This document shows positions 1 through 8,216 of a stretch of DNA of 57,064 bases, piece by piece. Where the stretch lies: NCBI GenBank assembly GCA_947589565.1, contig CANQBW010000002.1, positions 1 through 57,064 on the forward strand. Reading direction: 5' to 3'. The notes under the pieces were generated by a model that searched no databases, was not told the DNA's origin, and saw only the letters and a program-made list of their open reading frames with translations. Source of the stretch: an uncultured Clostridia bacterium (GTDB lineage: Bacteria > Bacillota > Clostridia > Christensenellales > Borkfalkiaceae). Position numbers and translations under genes: made by a program. Every line of letters starts with the position of its first letter. Position 1 is the stretch's first letter.

Positions 1-33
1 TGAGTAATTTACAAAAATCTTCGGAGGATTTTT

Positions 34-2676
34 ATGGCAGAAAAATACTGTTATCTCTTTACCGAAGGCAACGCGAAAATGCGTGAGCTCTTGGGCGGTA
101 AGGGCGCCAACCTCGCCGAAATGACGAACATCGGGCTCCCCGTCCCCCAGGGCTTCACCATCTCCACGGAGGCCTGCACACAGTACTATGAAGACGGAAG
201 ACAAATCAATCCCCAAATTCAAGCCGAGATCATGTCCTATATCGACAAGATGGAGAAGATCACGGGCAAAAAATTCGGGGACAAGCAGAACCCGCTCCTC
301 GTGTCGGTTCGCTCGGGCGCACGCGCGTCCATGCCCGGCATGATGGACACCATTTTGAACCTCGGACTCAATGAGGAAGTCGTCGAAGTTCTCTCCGAGA
401 AGTCGGGCAACCCCCGCTGGGCATGGGACTGCTATCGCCGCTTCATTCAGATGTTCTCGGACGTCGTCATGGGCGTCGGCAAGAAGCATTTCGAGGACCT
501 CATCGACAAGCTCAAGAAGGAAAAGGGGGTCAAGCTCGACGTCGAACTCGACGCGAACGACCTCAAGACCCTCGCGAACAAGTTCAAGGCGCAATACAAG
601 AGGGCGCTCCACGCGGACTTCCCCTCCGACCCCAAGGAACAGCTCTTTGAGGCGATCAAGGCGGTCTTCCGCTCCTGGGACAACGAGCGTGCGAACATCT
701 ATCGCCGCGATCACGACATTCCCTACAGCTGGGGCACGGCGGTCAACATTCAGATGATGGCATTCGGCAACATGGGCGACGACTGCGGCACCGGCGTTGC
801 GTTCACGCGCAATCCCGCGACCGGCGAAAAGGGACTCATGGGCGAATTTTTGACGAACGCGCAGGGCGAGGACGTCGTCGCAGGCGTCAGAACCCCCATG
901 CCCATCTCCAAGATGGCGGAGGTCTTCCCCGACGTCTACAGACAGTTCCAAGAGGTCTGCAAGACCCTTGAAAATCACTACCGCGACATGCAGGACATGG
1001 AGTTCACCGTCGAGAACGGCAAGCTCTACATGCTCCAGACCCGCAACGGCAAGCGCACGGCGGCGGCGGCGATCAAGATCGCCTGCGACCTCATCGACGA
1101 GGGCATGATCACCGAGCAGGAGGCGCTCCTTCAGATCGACGCAAAGTCTTTGGACATGCTCCTCCATCCCCAGTTCGACCCCAAGGCACTCGGCGAGGCG
1201 GACAAGAACAACGTCATCGGCAAGGGCATCGCGGCCTCTCCCGGCGCGGCTGCGGGCACGATCGTCTTCACGGCGGATGAGGCTGCCGAGCTCGGCAAGA
1301 AGGGCAAGAAGGTCATTTTGGTCCGTCTCGAGACCTCTCCCGAGGACATTGAGGGCATGAAGTATGCGCAGGGCATTCTGACTGTCCGCGGCGGACAGAC
1401 CTCCCATGCGGCGGTCGTCGCGCGCGGAATGGGGACCTGCTGCGTCTCCGGCTGCGGCGAGATCGAAATGGACGAAGCCAACAAGCGCTTCCGTCTCGGC
1501 GGCAAGGAGTTCCGCGAGGGGGACGGGCTCTCTCTCGACGGTTCCACGGGCAAGATCTACGACACGATCATCAAGACGGTCCCCGCCGACCCCAACAGCA
1601 AATATTTCAAGCGGATCATGGACCTTGCGGACAAGTACAAGGCGCTCAAGGTCCGCACGAATGCGGATACCCCCAAGGACGCCCGTCAGGCGGTCGCCTA
1701 CGGGGCACAGGGCATCGGGCTCTGCCGCACCGAGCACATGTTCTTCGAGCCGGACAGGATCGGCGCATTCCGCGAAATGATCTGCTCCAAGACGGTCAAG
1801 GCGCGGGAAGCTGCTCTTGCAAAGATCGAGCCCATGCAGCAGGCGGACTTCGAGGGACTCTTCGAGGCGCTCGGCGAGTATCCCGTCACCATTCGTTTCC
1901 TCGATCCTCCCCTCCATGAGTTCGTTCCCACCGAGAGAGAGGACATTCTCGCCCTCGCAAAGGCGCAGAAGATGAGCGTGAGAAAGGTCAAAAGAATCAT
2001 CTCCGAACTCCATGAATTTAACCCCATGATGGGTCACAGAGGCTGCCGCCTCACCGTCACCTATCCCGAGATCGCCGTCATGCAGACGCGGGCGATCATC
2101 AAGGCGGCGATCGCCGTGCAGAAGAGAACGCACAAGAAGGTCAGGCCCGAGATCATGGTCCCCCTCACCGGCGAAGCCAAGGAGATGAAGTTCGTCAAGG
2201 ACATCATCGTCGAGACGGCGGAAAAGGTCATCAAGGAGGAGAAGGCGAACCTCAAGTACGAGGTCGGCACCATGATCGAGATCCCGAGAGCGGCGCTCAC
2301 CGCGGACGAGATCGCGAAAGAGGCGGAGTTCTTCTGCTTCGGCACCAACGATTTGACGCAGATGACCTTCGGCTTCTCGCGCGACGACGCGGGCAAGTTC
2401 CTCAATTCTTACTATGATACGAAGATCTACGAGAGCGACCCCTTCAGCCGCCTCGATACGGTCGGCGTGGGCAAACTGATGGAGATGGCGGTCGAACTCG
2501 GAAAGAAGGCCCGTCCCGACATTCACATCGGCGTCTGCGGCGAACACGGCGGCGACCCCTCCTCCGTCGAGTATTGCCACAAGATCGGCCTCGACTACGT
2601 CTCCTGCTCTCCCTTCCGCGTCCCTATTGCGCGCCTTGCAGCGGCACAGGCAAATATTAAAAACCCTCGCAGCTAA
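34..2676 (+). CDS. ppdK: Pyruvate, phosphate dikinase
   Basis: Interconverts pyruvate, ATP and phosphate with phosphoenolpyruvate, AMP and diphosphate in the cytoplasm; in anaerobic Firmicutes it usually serves glycolysis with diphosphate or gluconeogenesis. The protein has 880 residues, the normal length for the family. The N-terminal ATP-grasp region is recognisable (GGKGANLAEM near residue 22). The swivelling phosphohistidine domain has GGQTSHAAVVARG with the catalytic His at 458. The C-terminal TIM barrel ends with GVCGEHGGDP, the active-site Cys being residue 835. The start is set by GGAGGA seven bases ahead of ATG at 34. It is monocistronic and followed by a hairpin terminator. The last 13 codons recur downstream at 2729 with only synonymous changes. 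Confidence 0.98.
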   Translation: MAEKYCYLFTEGNAKMRELLGGKGANLAEMTNIGLPVPQGFTISTEACTQYYEDGRQINPQIQAEIMSYIDKMEKITGKKFGDKQNPLLVSVRSGARASMPGMMDTILNLGLNEEVVEVLSEKSGNPRWAWDCYRRFIQMFSDVVMGVGKKHFEDLIDKLKKEKGVKLDVELDANDLKTLANKFKAQYKRALHADFPSDPKEQLFEAIKAVFRSWDNERANIYRRDHDIPYSWGTAVNIQMMAFGNMGDDCGTGVAFTRNPATGEKGLMGEFLTNAQGEDVVAGVRTPMPISKMAEVFPDVYRQFQEVCKTLENHYRDMQDMEFTVENGKLYMLQTRNGKRTAAAAIKIACDLIDEGMITEQEALLQIDAKSLDMLLHPQFDPKALGEADKNNVIGKGIAASPGAAAGTIVFTADEAAELGKKGKKVILVRLETSPEDIEGMKYAQGILTVRGGQTSHAAVVARGMGTCCVSGCGEIEMDEANKRFRLGGKEFREGDGLSLDGSTGKIYDTIIKTVPADPNSKYFKRIMDLADKYKALKVRTNADTPKDARQAVAYGAQGIGLCRTEHMFFEPDRIGAFREMICSKTVKAREAALAKIEPMQQADFEGLFEALGEYPVTIRFLDPPLHEFVPTEREDILALAKAQKMSVRKVKRIISELHEFNPMMGHRGCRLTVTYPEIAVMQTRAIIKAAIAVQKRTHKKVRPEIMVPLTGEAKEMKFVKDIIVETAEKVIKEEKANLKYEVGTMIEIPRAALTADEIAKEAEFFCFGTNDLTQMTFGFSRDDAGKFLNSYYDTKIYESDPFSRLDTVGVGKLMEMAVELGKKARPDIHIGVCGEHGGDPSSVEYCHKIGLDYVSCSPFRVPIARLAAAQANIKNPRS

Positions 2677-2686
2677 TCGCTGCAAG

Positions 2687-2723
2687 GTAAAGCACACCGC
2701 CGAATTTATGAGGCGGTCTTGCT
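2687..2723 (+). terminator. Hairpin terminator after ppdK
   Basis: AAAGCA-C-ACCGCC pairs with GGCGGT-CT-TGCTTT around the loop GAATTTATGA, starting ten bases after the ppdK stop. The 3' arm ends in a short T run, so termination is plausible although the U tract is weak. Confidence 0.6.
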
Positions 2724-2728
2724 TTCAT

Positions 2729-2781
2729 CTTGCAGCCGCACAGGCTAACATCAAAAACCCTCGCAGCTAATCGCTGCAAGG
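2729..2781 (+). pseudogene. Remnant of a second ppdK 3' end
   Basis: These 53 bases repeat 2635-2687, the last 13 codons of ppdK plus stop and the following TCGCTGCAAGG. Read in the ppdK frame they still encode LAAAQANIKNPRS and TAA. The two copies differ at four positions (GCG/GCC, GCA/GCT, AAT/AAC, ATT/ATC), all third codon positions and all synonymous. That pattern suggests the tail of a diverged ppdK allele or paralog left behind by recombination, rather than a fresh local duplication. Confidence 0.6.
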
Positions 2782-2804
2782 ATGCTATTTACTTGCTTGT
2801 CTAC

Positions 2805-3160
2805 CGTTGTCATGTTGAGCGAAGTCGAAACATCCCCCCGGTCGATAGAATGTTGTATACCGATTACAAAGTGCGCCGTCCGCAAAAGCGGACGGCGCTG
2901 TCGTTTTACGATGTCATTCCGAGCGGAGTCGAGGAATCTCGTCCTTTTACCTTATTATTAAGGGTATGATGTTTACTCGCCCCTTTCCTAAGGACGAGAT
3001 TCTTCAACTGCGCAACGCGTTGCGTTGCTCCGTTCAGAATGACAGGAAAGGGGCTCGTGAGGCGCGTATCGATTCTCAATAGAACGACGCGCCTTCGACT
3101 CCACTTCATTCCGCTCAACATGACAGAAGGTGCGCCGTCCGCAAAAGCGGACGGCGCACT
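2805..3160. repeat. M6 hairpin cluster downstream of ppdK
   Basis: Four M6 units lie in series. One has arms ATGTT (2812-2816) and AACAT (2829-2833). One has ATTCC (2916-2920) and GGAAT (2933-2937). A third, near 2997-3045, is an ATTCT/AGAAT unit with the inner hairpin GCAACG/CGTTGC. The fourth runs into the cassette ORF end. Two perfect GCGCCGTCCGC-AAAA-GCGGACGGCGC hairpins sit near 2873 and 3131. Reading frames here are repeat sequence and not genes. Confidence 0.8.
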
Positions 3161-3165
3161 GTCAT

Positions 3166-3606
3166 TCAGCGCAGGATAAACCCGGAAGTGCGCGGGGGCT
3201 CGGAGTCGTCTATCACATTGACCGAAGAGAGAAACTTCAAAATGGAATTATCGCTCAAAAAGTCTTTCACGGATTTTGCAGGGGTGGTTTTTGCACGGGT
3301 AGTCTTCGTCGCGTAATCCATAATTTTTATTGTGAGAATGGTTTTTTGCTCGTGCTGCCCGACGACGAATATTTCTTCGTAGAGAGAGTATTCCTTGTTT
3401 TCCTCACTCTTGTAATACCTGTTATTAATATAAGAAGGATAGTAATTCTTAAGGTCGGGAATGGGCCCCGGCTCAATATTGACCGTGATGCGCCCGATTT
3501 CGGGATTTAGTTCAACATATAAGCTGTTTTCCGAAAAACATACATGCCCGTCCATTTCGGCTTGGAATCGAATCGATTCATGCTCAGTTTCAAAAACAAA
3601 ATCCAT
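3166..3606 (-). CDS. Cassette protein, copy 1 (unknown family)
   Basis: The 146-residue product is not recognised. It is acidic and looks beta-rich, has no signal peptide or membrane segment, and ends in TSGFILR. It differs from the product of 29106-29546 at only seven residues (about 95 percent identity). Start ATG at 3606 is preceded by AAAAGGAG at optimal distance; a GTG six bases upstream overlaps that site and is less likely. The gene lies downstream of its own promoter, a structured RNA and a UUCG hairpin terminator, so it should be made only by read-through or controlled antitermination. Low G+C compared with the housekeeping genes nearby suggests transfer. A toxin, an RNA-binding partner of the upstream RNA, or a mobile-element passenger are all open possibilities. 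Confidence 0.75.
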   Translation of the reverse strand: MDFVFETEHESIRFQAEMDGHVCFSENSLYVELNPEIGRITVNIEPGPIPDLKNYYPSYINNRYYKSEENKEYSLYEEIFVVGQHEQKTILTIKIMDYATKTTRAKTTPAKSVKDFLSDNSILKFLSSVNVIDDSEPPRTSGFILR

Positions 3607-3644
3607 AAACACTCCTTTTCGGAGCGGCTTTAAAATTAAAGGTT

Positions 3645-3671
3645 AAAATAAAACGCGCCCGAAGGCGCGTC
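3645..3671 (-). terminator. UUCG intrinsic terminator, cassette copy 1
   Basis: On the minus strand ACGCGCC-UUCG-GGCGCGU is followed by UUUAUUUU. The cC(UUCG)Gg loop is exceptionally stable. It separates the structured RNA from the downstream ORF and is identical to the element at 29041-29067. Confidence 0.85.
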
Positions 3672-3827
3672 CCCTTTGCCGCACCTCATTTTTTGTTTGC
3701 GACAAAATCTTAGAAAGGTGAAACCTTAATAAGCAGAGGGGAGTGCAGCAAAAAAGGCTGGGATTACTCCTCTGCTTATAATTTGTAAAAGAATAGAATT
3801 TCCCTCCCCTTCTAAAATTTTGTCGCA
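3672..3827 (-). ncRNA. Structured cassette RNA, copy 1
   Basis: The transcript should begin near 3827. A 17-bp basal stem (GCGACAAAATTTTAGAA at 3826-3810 with TTCTAAGATTTTGTCGC at 3715-3699, one G-U pair) encloses an asymmetric internal loop of about 30 nt on the 5' side and 13 nt on the 3' side. Above it is a 14-bp stem (3779-3766 with 3744-3729, two bases bulged) capped by CAGC-CTTTTTT-GCTG. The 5' side of the internal loop starts GGGGAGGG. Copy 2 has the same plan with different arm sequences, so the fold is supported by covariation. It is not recognised as a known RNA class. The shape resembles 6S RNA, but the RNA is much shorter. Confidence 0.75.
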
Positions 3828-3833
3828 AGACCC

Positions 3834-3862
3834 ATTTTACCAGAAAACTCTTTCCCTGTCAA
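3834..3862 (-). promoter_or_regulatory. Sigma-70 promoter of cassette copy 1
   Basis: TTGACA (3862-3857), a 17-base spacer and TAAAAT (3839-3834) on the minus strand. The match is close to consensus and puts the start at the foot of the basal RNA stem. The homologous block shared with copy 2 begins about 15 bases upstream of the -35 box. Confidence 0.85.
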
Positions 3863-3894
3863 CCCTTTTTGAAAAATAAAGTGCGCCTATAAGA

Positions 3895-4140
3895 AAGACG
3901 CATTTTCGGTTTACAACATTCTATCGACCGGGGGGATCCCTCGATTCCGCTACGCTTCACTCGGGATGACAGGAGGAAAACATATAAAGCAATGTCATTC
4001 CGAGCGTAGTCGAGGAATCCCCTTAAATGAGCGACGGGACATTTCTAATAACGCAGTACAACAATCTATCGACCTGGGGGATGTTTCGACGACGCCGCGC
4101 CGTCCGCAAAAGCGGACGGCGCGGCTGCTCAACATGACAG
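3895..4140. repeat. M5 and M6 mosaic between the cassette and the GT2 gene
   Basis: It holds an M5 strand (ATTCTATCGACCGGGGGGAT), two M6 units with arms ATTCC/GGAAT (around 3995-4020) and related forms, and an M6 unit with arms ATGTT/AACAT. The core of that last unit is a perfect GCCGCGCCGTCCGC-AAAA-GCGGACGGCGCGGC hairpin near 4093-4124. No gene is seen. Confidence 0.75.
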
Positions 4141-4151
4141 TAAATAAAAAC

Positions 4152-5438
4152 TTATTTCTCTTCGGTGTCATACGTCATTCTCTCGGTCTGGCGCCAGGCG
4201 GGGGCGCGGCCCTTGCGGACGTCGTGATGGCACTTGAGGTAGATGGGAATATATTCGAGCAGGTAGAACGGATTGAAGAGCAGCATTCCGAGTTTTTCAT
4301 GGAACTTCAGCACGCGGAACGCCTCGGTGTCCGAGAGGTAGGCGAGGAGGCCGTACAAAAAGAGCAGCGTGTACATGATCCAAAAGGGCATGAACACCAA
4401 AAACCAGCTCGAATAGAACCAATCGACCTGCTTGTTGACGGCATAGAAGATAGAAAGCCCCGCGCCGATCAATATCGTCACGATGCTCGTGATCGCATAC
4501 AGGAGCAGCGGCAGAATCCCGAAGAAGTACTCCTTTTCCCCGCTCGTCATCTTGCCGCGGCTGCGGGCCTGTTCCTTGATCTCCTTTTTATACTTTTTGT
4601 CGCACTGCGAATAGCCCATCAGCCAGCGCAGACGGCGGTGGAAGTTCTCCTCGTGCGAGAGCGCCTCCTCCGTATAGATGACCGCATAGGGATAGAACAT
4701 GGAGCGGAATCCCTGCAACAGGCTGTCAAGTTTGAGCTCGTAGTCCTCGGTGAGGGAGCGGTAGGGCCAGCCCCCGATCTTTTCGATGACCTCCCGCCGC
4801 ACCATCATGCCCTGTCCGCACAGATTGAGGGGAATTTCCTTCTGCATCCGATATAAATTTCCCAAATCGTCGATCATCGGCCAGGTGAGCGCCGAGCAGT
4901 TGGAGAAGAGGGAGCGATGATGCTTGTCTCCTAAATAGTTCTTGGCGAATTTGCGGGTGAGGAAGATCTCATAGTCATGCTCGAGCGCGTTGTTGAGCTC
5001 CTCGAGGTAGTCCTCTTTCAAGACCGCGTCCGCGTCGACGATGACAAAGGCGTCGAAACTTTGGATCTCTTCCTTCGTGATCTTTTTGAAATATCCGTCG
5101 AGCGCCTCTCCCTTGCAGGTCTGGTCGGGGACGACGAACACCCGTGCACCAATCTCCTCGGCGAGCTTTATCGTGGGGTCGTCTTTGTCTTTTACGATGA
5201 CGTTGATCGCAAAATTTTCGTAGGACTGTTTTTTTAAAGAGTCGAAGAGGTCGCCGATGATGAGGCTCTCTCCCCGCGCGGGAATGATGACGGAAATGCG
5301 CCGCTGTTCCGCCGCCTTCTTGTAGGGCGGTTTGCGGAAGGCGAAGCGATAGCCGAGAAGTTTGGGAAAATACCAAATGACCGAAGCTACGCACAGCGCC
5401 CCGTAGACGATGAGAATGATTCGGATGACGTCATTCAT
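4152..5438 (-). CDS. Membrane glycosyltransferase, family 2
   Basis: Predicted inverting glycosyltransferase of the GT2 hyaluronan/cellulose-synthase-like group, transferring a sugar from a nucleotide donor at the inner face of the membrane. Of 428 residues, the first 25 form a membrane anchor. The GT-A core has SVIIPARGES near residue 50 and the metal-binding DAD in VIVDADAV near 130. The acceptor-site motif is SLTEDYELK near 230, and HRRLRW stands where the family has QxxRW, near 270. Three to four membrane helices follow between about 300 and 400. ATG at 5438 is preceded by GGTGGAG and a consensus promoter. It stands alone between repeats, so the polymer it makes cannot be inferred. Confidence 0.88.
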   Translation of the reverse strand: MNDVIRIILIVYGALCVASVIWYFPKLLGYRFAFRKPPYKKAAEQRRISVIIPARGESLIIGDLFDSLKKQSYENFAINVIVKDKDDPTIKLAEEIGARVFVVPDQTCKGEALDGYFKKITKEEIQSFDAFVIVDADAVLKEDYLEELNNALEHDYEIFLTRKFAKNYLGDKHHRSLFSNCSALTWPMIDDLGNLYRMQKEIPLNLCGQGMMVRREVIEKIGGWPYRSLTEDYELKLDSLLQGFRSMFYPYAVIYTEEALSHEENFHRRLRWLMGYSQCDKKYKKEIKEQARSRGKMTSGEKEYFFGILPLLLYAITSIVTILIGAGLSIFYAVNKQVDWFYSSWFLVFMPFWIMYTLLFLYGLLAYLSDTEAFRVLKFHEKLGMLLFNPFYLLEYIPIYLKCHHDVRKGRAPAWRQTERMTYDTEEK

Positions 5439-5456
5439 ACTCCACCTCTCTTTCCT

Positions 5457-5485
5457 ATTATAGAAAGAATTTTCCCGCTTGTCAA
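5457..5485 (-). promoter_or_regulatory. Promoter of the GT2 gene
   Basis: TTGACA (5485-5480), 17 bases, TATAAT (5462-5457) on the minus strand: a perfect sigma-70 consensus, giving a leader of about 12-15 nt that contains the ribosome site. Confidence 0.9.
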
Positions 5486-5540
5486 CAAAAATATCATGAT
5501 TTTATATGACATTTTTTCAACATTCTATTTCGAGTCTTTG

Positions 5541-5567
5541 AAAAAACCGCCGATTTTTTTCGGCGGT
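5541..5567 (-). terminator. Intrinsic terminator of glyS
   Basis: On the minus strand CCGCCGA pairs with TCGGCGG and is followed by six U residues. It begins six bases after the glyS stop codon. Confidence 0.9.
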
Positions 5568-5572
5568 GAGGT

Positions 5573-6940
5573 TCAGAAACTGATTTTTTCGTCCAAGAAG
5601 GCGGTGAGCTCTTGAATGGGAAGGCGGATCTGCCGCATACTGTCCCGTTCGCGGACGGTGACGGTGTCGTTTTCGAGGGTGTCGAAGTCGACGGTGATGC
5701 AGAAGGGGGTCCCGATCTCGTCCTGTCTTCTGTAGCGTTTGCCGATGGAGCCCGCCTCGTCGTAGGTGATGAAGAAGCGCTTTTTAAGAAGCTTTTCGAC
5801 GGCGCGCGCCTTTTCGGAGAGGTTCTTCTGAAGAGGCAACACGGCTGCCTTGTAGGGCGCGATGGCGGGGTGGAAGCGAAGGACGTTGCGGATCTCTCCC
5901 CCCTCGAGGGTCTCCTCGTCATAGGCTTCAGAGAGGACGGCGAGCATGAGCCGATCCGCGCCGATGGAGTACTCGATGACATAGGGAATGTACCTTGAGT
6001 TGTCGACGGGGTCGACGTAGAGAAGACTCTTTCCCGAGTACTCCTGATGGCGGGTGAGGTCGTAGTCGGTGCGGTTGTGAATGCCGTTGAGCTCGCTCCA
6101 GCCCATGGGATAGAGGTATTCGATGTCGCAGGCAGCGCGGGCGTAGTGGGCGAGCTTCTCATGATCGTGGAAGCGAAGATGTTCCGCCTTGAACCCGAGG
6201 TCGAGCAAGAATTGCATTGCGCGGGTCTTATATTCCTCGTAGAAGGCTTGGTCGGTGCCCTCCTTGCAGAACCATTGGTGCTCCATCTGCTCGAACTCGA
6301 TGGTGCGGAAGATGAAGTTGCCCGGCGTGATCTCGTTGCGGAAGGCTTTGCCGATCTGCGCGATGCCGAAGGGCACTTTTGCTCTCGTCGTGCGCTGGAC
6401 GTTGAGGAAGTTGATAAATTCCCCCTGCGCCGTCTCGGGACGAAGGTAAATTTTGTTCTGGCTCTCGTCGGTGACGCCGCGGGAGGTCTCGAACATGAGG
6501 TTGAAGGTGCGGATGGGCGTCCAGTCGAACCCGCCGCAGTTGGGGCAGTGGACCTCATGTTCGCGGATGTAGGTCTCCATCTCCTCGTTGGTCATTCCGT
6601 CGGGGTTGACCTTTCCCTTGGAGTGCGCCTCGATGAGGGTGTCCGCGCGGTGGCGGGTCTTGCACTTCTTGCAGTCCATCTTGGGGTCGGAGAAGGACGT
6701 CGTGTGACCGCTCGCCTCCCAGACGCGCGCGTTCATCAAGATGGCGGCGTCGAGTCCGTAGGAGTTTTCGCTCTCCTGCACGAACCTCTTCCACCAGGCG
6801 CGCTTGATGTTGTTCTTGATCTCCACCCCGACGGGACCGTAGTCCCAGGTGTTGCCCATGCCGCCGTAGATCTCGCTCCCGGGAAAGATGATCCCGCGCG
6901 TCTTGCACAGCGCAACCAGCTTGTCCATTGATACAGCCAT
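5573..6940 (-). CDS. glyS: Glycyl-tRNA synthetase, single-chain homodimeric type
   Basis: Charges tRNA-Gly with glycine. The 455 residues match the short bacterial, archaeal and eukaryotic-type class II enzyme rather than the GlyQ/GlyS tetramer of Bacillus. Visible are [18 protein letters not shown] near residue 22, the class II motif 2 region [21 protein letters not shown] near 200, a motif 3 like [10 protein letters not shown] near 310, and a C-terminal anticodon-binding domain with [14 protein letters not shown] at 6940 is chosen because AAGGAG lies eight bases upstream. The frame stays open for 26 further codons only because it runs through the M1 hairpin repeat. No T-box is seen ahead of it. 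Confidence 0.97.
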   Translation of the reverse strand: MAVSMDKLVALCKTRGIIFPGSEIYGGMGNTWDYGPVGVEIKNNIKRAWWKRFVQESENSYGLDAAILMNARVWEASGHTTSFSDPKMDCKKCKTRHRADTLIEAHSKGKVNPDGMTNEEMETYIREHEVHCPNCGGFDWTPIRTFNLMFETSRGVTDESQNKIYLRPETAQGEFINFLNVQRTTRAKVPFGIAQIGKAFRNEITPGNFIFRTIEFEQMEHQWFCKEGTDQAFYEEYKTRAMQFLLDLGFKAEHLRFHDHEKLAHYARAACDIEYLYPMGWSELNGIHNRTDYDLTRHQEYSGKSLLYVDPVDNSRYIPYVIEYSIGADRLMLAVLSEAYDEETLEGGEIRNVLRFHPAIAPYKAAVLPLQKNLSEKARAVEKLLKKRFFITYDEAGSIGKRYRRQDEIGTPFCITVDFDTLENDTVTVRERDSMRQIRLPIQELTAFLDEKISF

Positions 6941-6955
6941 AATTTTCTCCTTATA

Positions 6956-7570
6956 GGTTTCGATGAAAATCTTCCTGCGGAATATTTTCATCGAGGAAAT
7001 TGACTTTCGAGTTCCCACAACTTGGTCCTCTCGTTCGTTTCAAACGACAAGAAGCCGCAAGCTGGCAAATTGAGTCGTGCAGCGCAAAAGCGTGGTTTTG
7101 CTCGCACACATTATTTTAGAATTTTTACCACTGTCATTCTGAGTGGAGCGAAGCGGAATCGACGACGCGCCGCTCTATTGAGAATCCATGCGCGACGCAC
7201 GAGCCCCTTTCCTGTCATTCCGAGCGCAGTCGAGGAATCTCGTCCTTCAGTGAAAGGGGCAAGTAAGAATCCCCCCGGTCGGTAGACAAGTGGTATTACG
7301 ATTTTCGGAACGTCCCGTCGATAGCTCGGGGGATCCATTCGACTCCACTCCGCTAACGCTACGTTTCGCTCAGAATGACATGTCTTACACATGCCCTTTG
7401 TTCTAAATCCCACTGCGCGGAGCAGAATCACCATTCTGCGGCAGCGCCCTCAATTTGCGCCCTACAGGACGCACATTGTCAAACAAGGCGACCGCGAGGA
7501 CGGGGCAAGTGAAGGTACGGAAGTAACTTTCCTCGTCGAGAAAGATCGCGAAGCGAGCTTTTCGACGAAA
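6956..7570. repeat. Composite repeat mosaic between glyS and the PAP2 gene
   Basis: It begins at the glyS edge with M1: outer arms TCGATGAAAAT (6960-6970) and ATTTTCATCGA (6984-6994), inner arms TTCC and GGAA. M2-like sequence, M6 units and M5 follow. Near its other end are an M3 with arms GCAGAAT (7422-7428) and ATTCTGC (7433-7439), an M2, and a second M1 in opposite orientation with TCGTCGA (7533-7539), TCGC/GCGA and TCGACGA (7562-7568). The two M1 units face outward toward the two genes. No gene is seen in this 657-base gap. Confidence 0.85.
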
Positions 7571-7597
7571 CCATTCTACCAAAAAAGGAATTGTTCG

Positions 7598-8107
7598 TCA
7601 AGCATTTTGGGGGCGGGGGGGAAGGGCGCGAGCGACGAGGGCGGCGGCGAAGCCGAAAAAGTATCCGAAGAGAACGTCCGAGGGGTAGTGCACGCCGAAA
7701 TAGAGCCGCGCGAGGGCGACGACGGCGGGGATCACGGGCAAAAGCAGCGTAAAGTCCTTCCCCGTCATGAGGGCGCCGCACAGAGAGGCGACGAGCTGGA
7801 CATGCCCGCTCGGGAAGGAAGTATTCGGATTAAGCCCCTTCGAAAGGGGCGGGTCGAGCTTTATGATTTCCCCCGAAATGTAGGGACGGGGCCGCAAAAC
7901 GGTGTATTTGAAGAGAAGATTCAGCGCAAGCGAAAAAAGAACGGCAAAGATCATCTGCCCCCTTTTCTCGCGCGGCAAAAGAAAGACCAAGACCAAAACG
8001 AGCGCAAAGAAGAACACCGTCTCCCCGAGGAGAGAGAATCCGCCGAAAAGAACGGTCAGCCCGCTTGATCTATGATCTTGAAGAAATTTTAAAAAGGAAA
8101 GCTCCAT
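7598..8107 (-). CDS. PAP2-family membrane phosphatase
   Basis: Integral membrane phosphatase, probably acting on undecaprenyl diphosphate or another lipid phosphate at the outer membrane face. The 169 residues contain the three PAP2 signatures: KYTVLRPRP near residue 75, PSGH near 103, and ARLYFGVHYPSDV near 140 with the catalytic His and Asp. Four to five hydrophobic helices surround them. ATG at 8107 (MELSFLKF) gives the usual family N-terminus, but the ribosome site is weak; the frame continues upstream into the glnS promoter region, which makes longer forms unlikely. It is divergent from glnS. Confidence 0.85.
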   Translation of the reverse strand: MELSFLKFLQDHRSSGLTVLFGGFSLLGETVFFFALVLVLVFLLPREKRGQMIFAVLFSLALNLLFKYTVLRPRPYISGEIIKLDPPLSKGLNPNTSFPSGHVQLVASLCGALMTGKDFTLLLPVIPAVVALARLYFGVHYPSDVLFGYFFGFAAALVARALPPRPQNA

Positions 8108-8179
8108 AAGGTCAGTATCCGCAAAAAAGATATTTTTGAAAAAAGCCGCGAAAAAGTATTCTTTTCCTTTGGAATGTGT

Positions 8180-8185
8180 TATAAT
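8180..8185 (+). promoter_or_regulatory. -10 box of the glnS promoter
   Basis: TATAAT at 8180-8185 lies 31 bases ahead of the glnS start, with a TG dinucleotide just upstream. The -35 region at the 17-base spacing is poor. Confidence 0.65.
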
Positions 8186-8216
8186 AGATACATTATCGAC
8201 GGATAAGGAGAATACT

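Noticed and set aside
3672..3827. 6S RNA
   Set aside because: The plan of closing stem, asymmetric bubble and upper stem is similar, but the RNA is about 130 nt instead of about 190, is duplicated with different stems and is tied to an ORF.
6941..7018. N-terminal extension of glyS to 7018
   Set aside because: The extra 26 codons run through the M1 hairpin repeat, and a strong ribosome site sits just before ATG at 6940.
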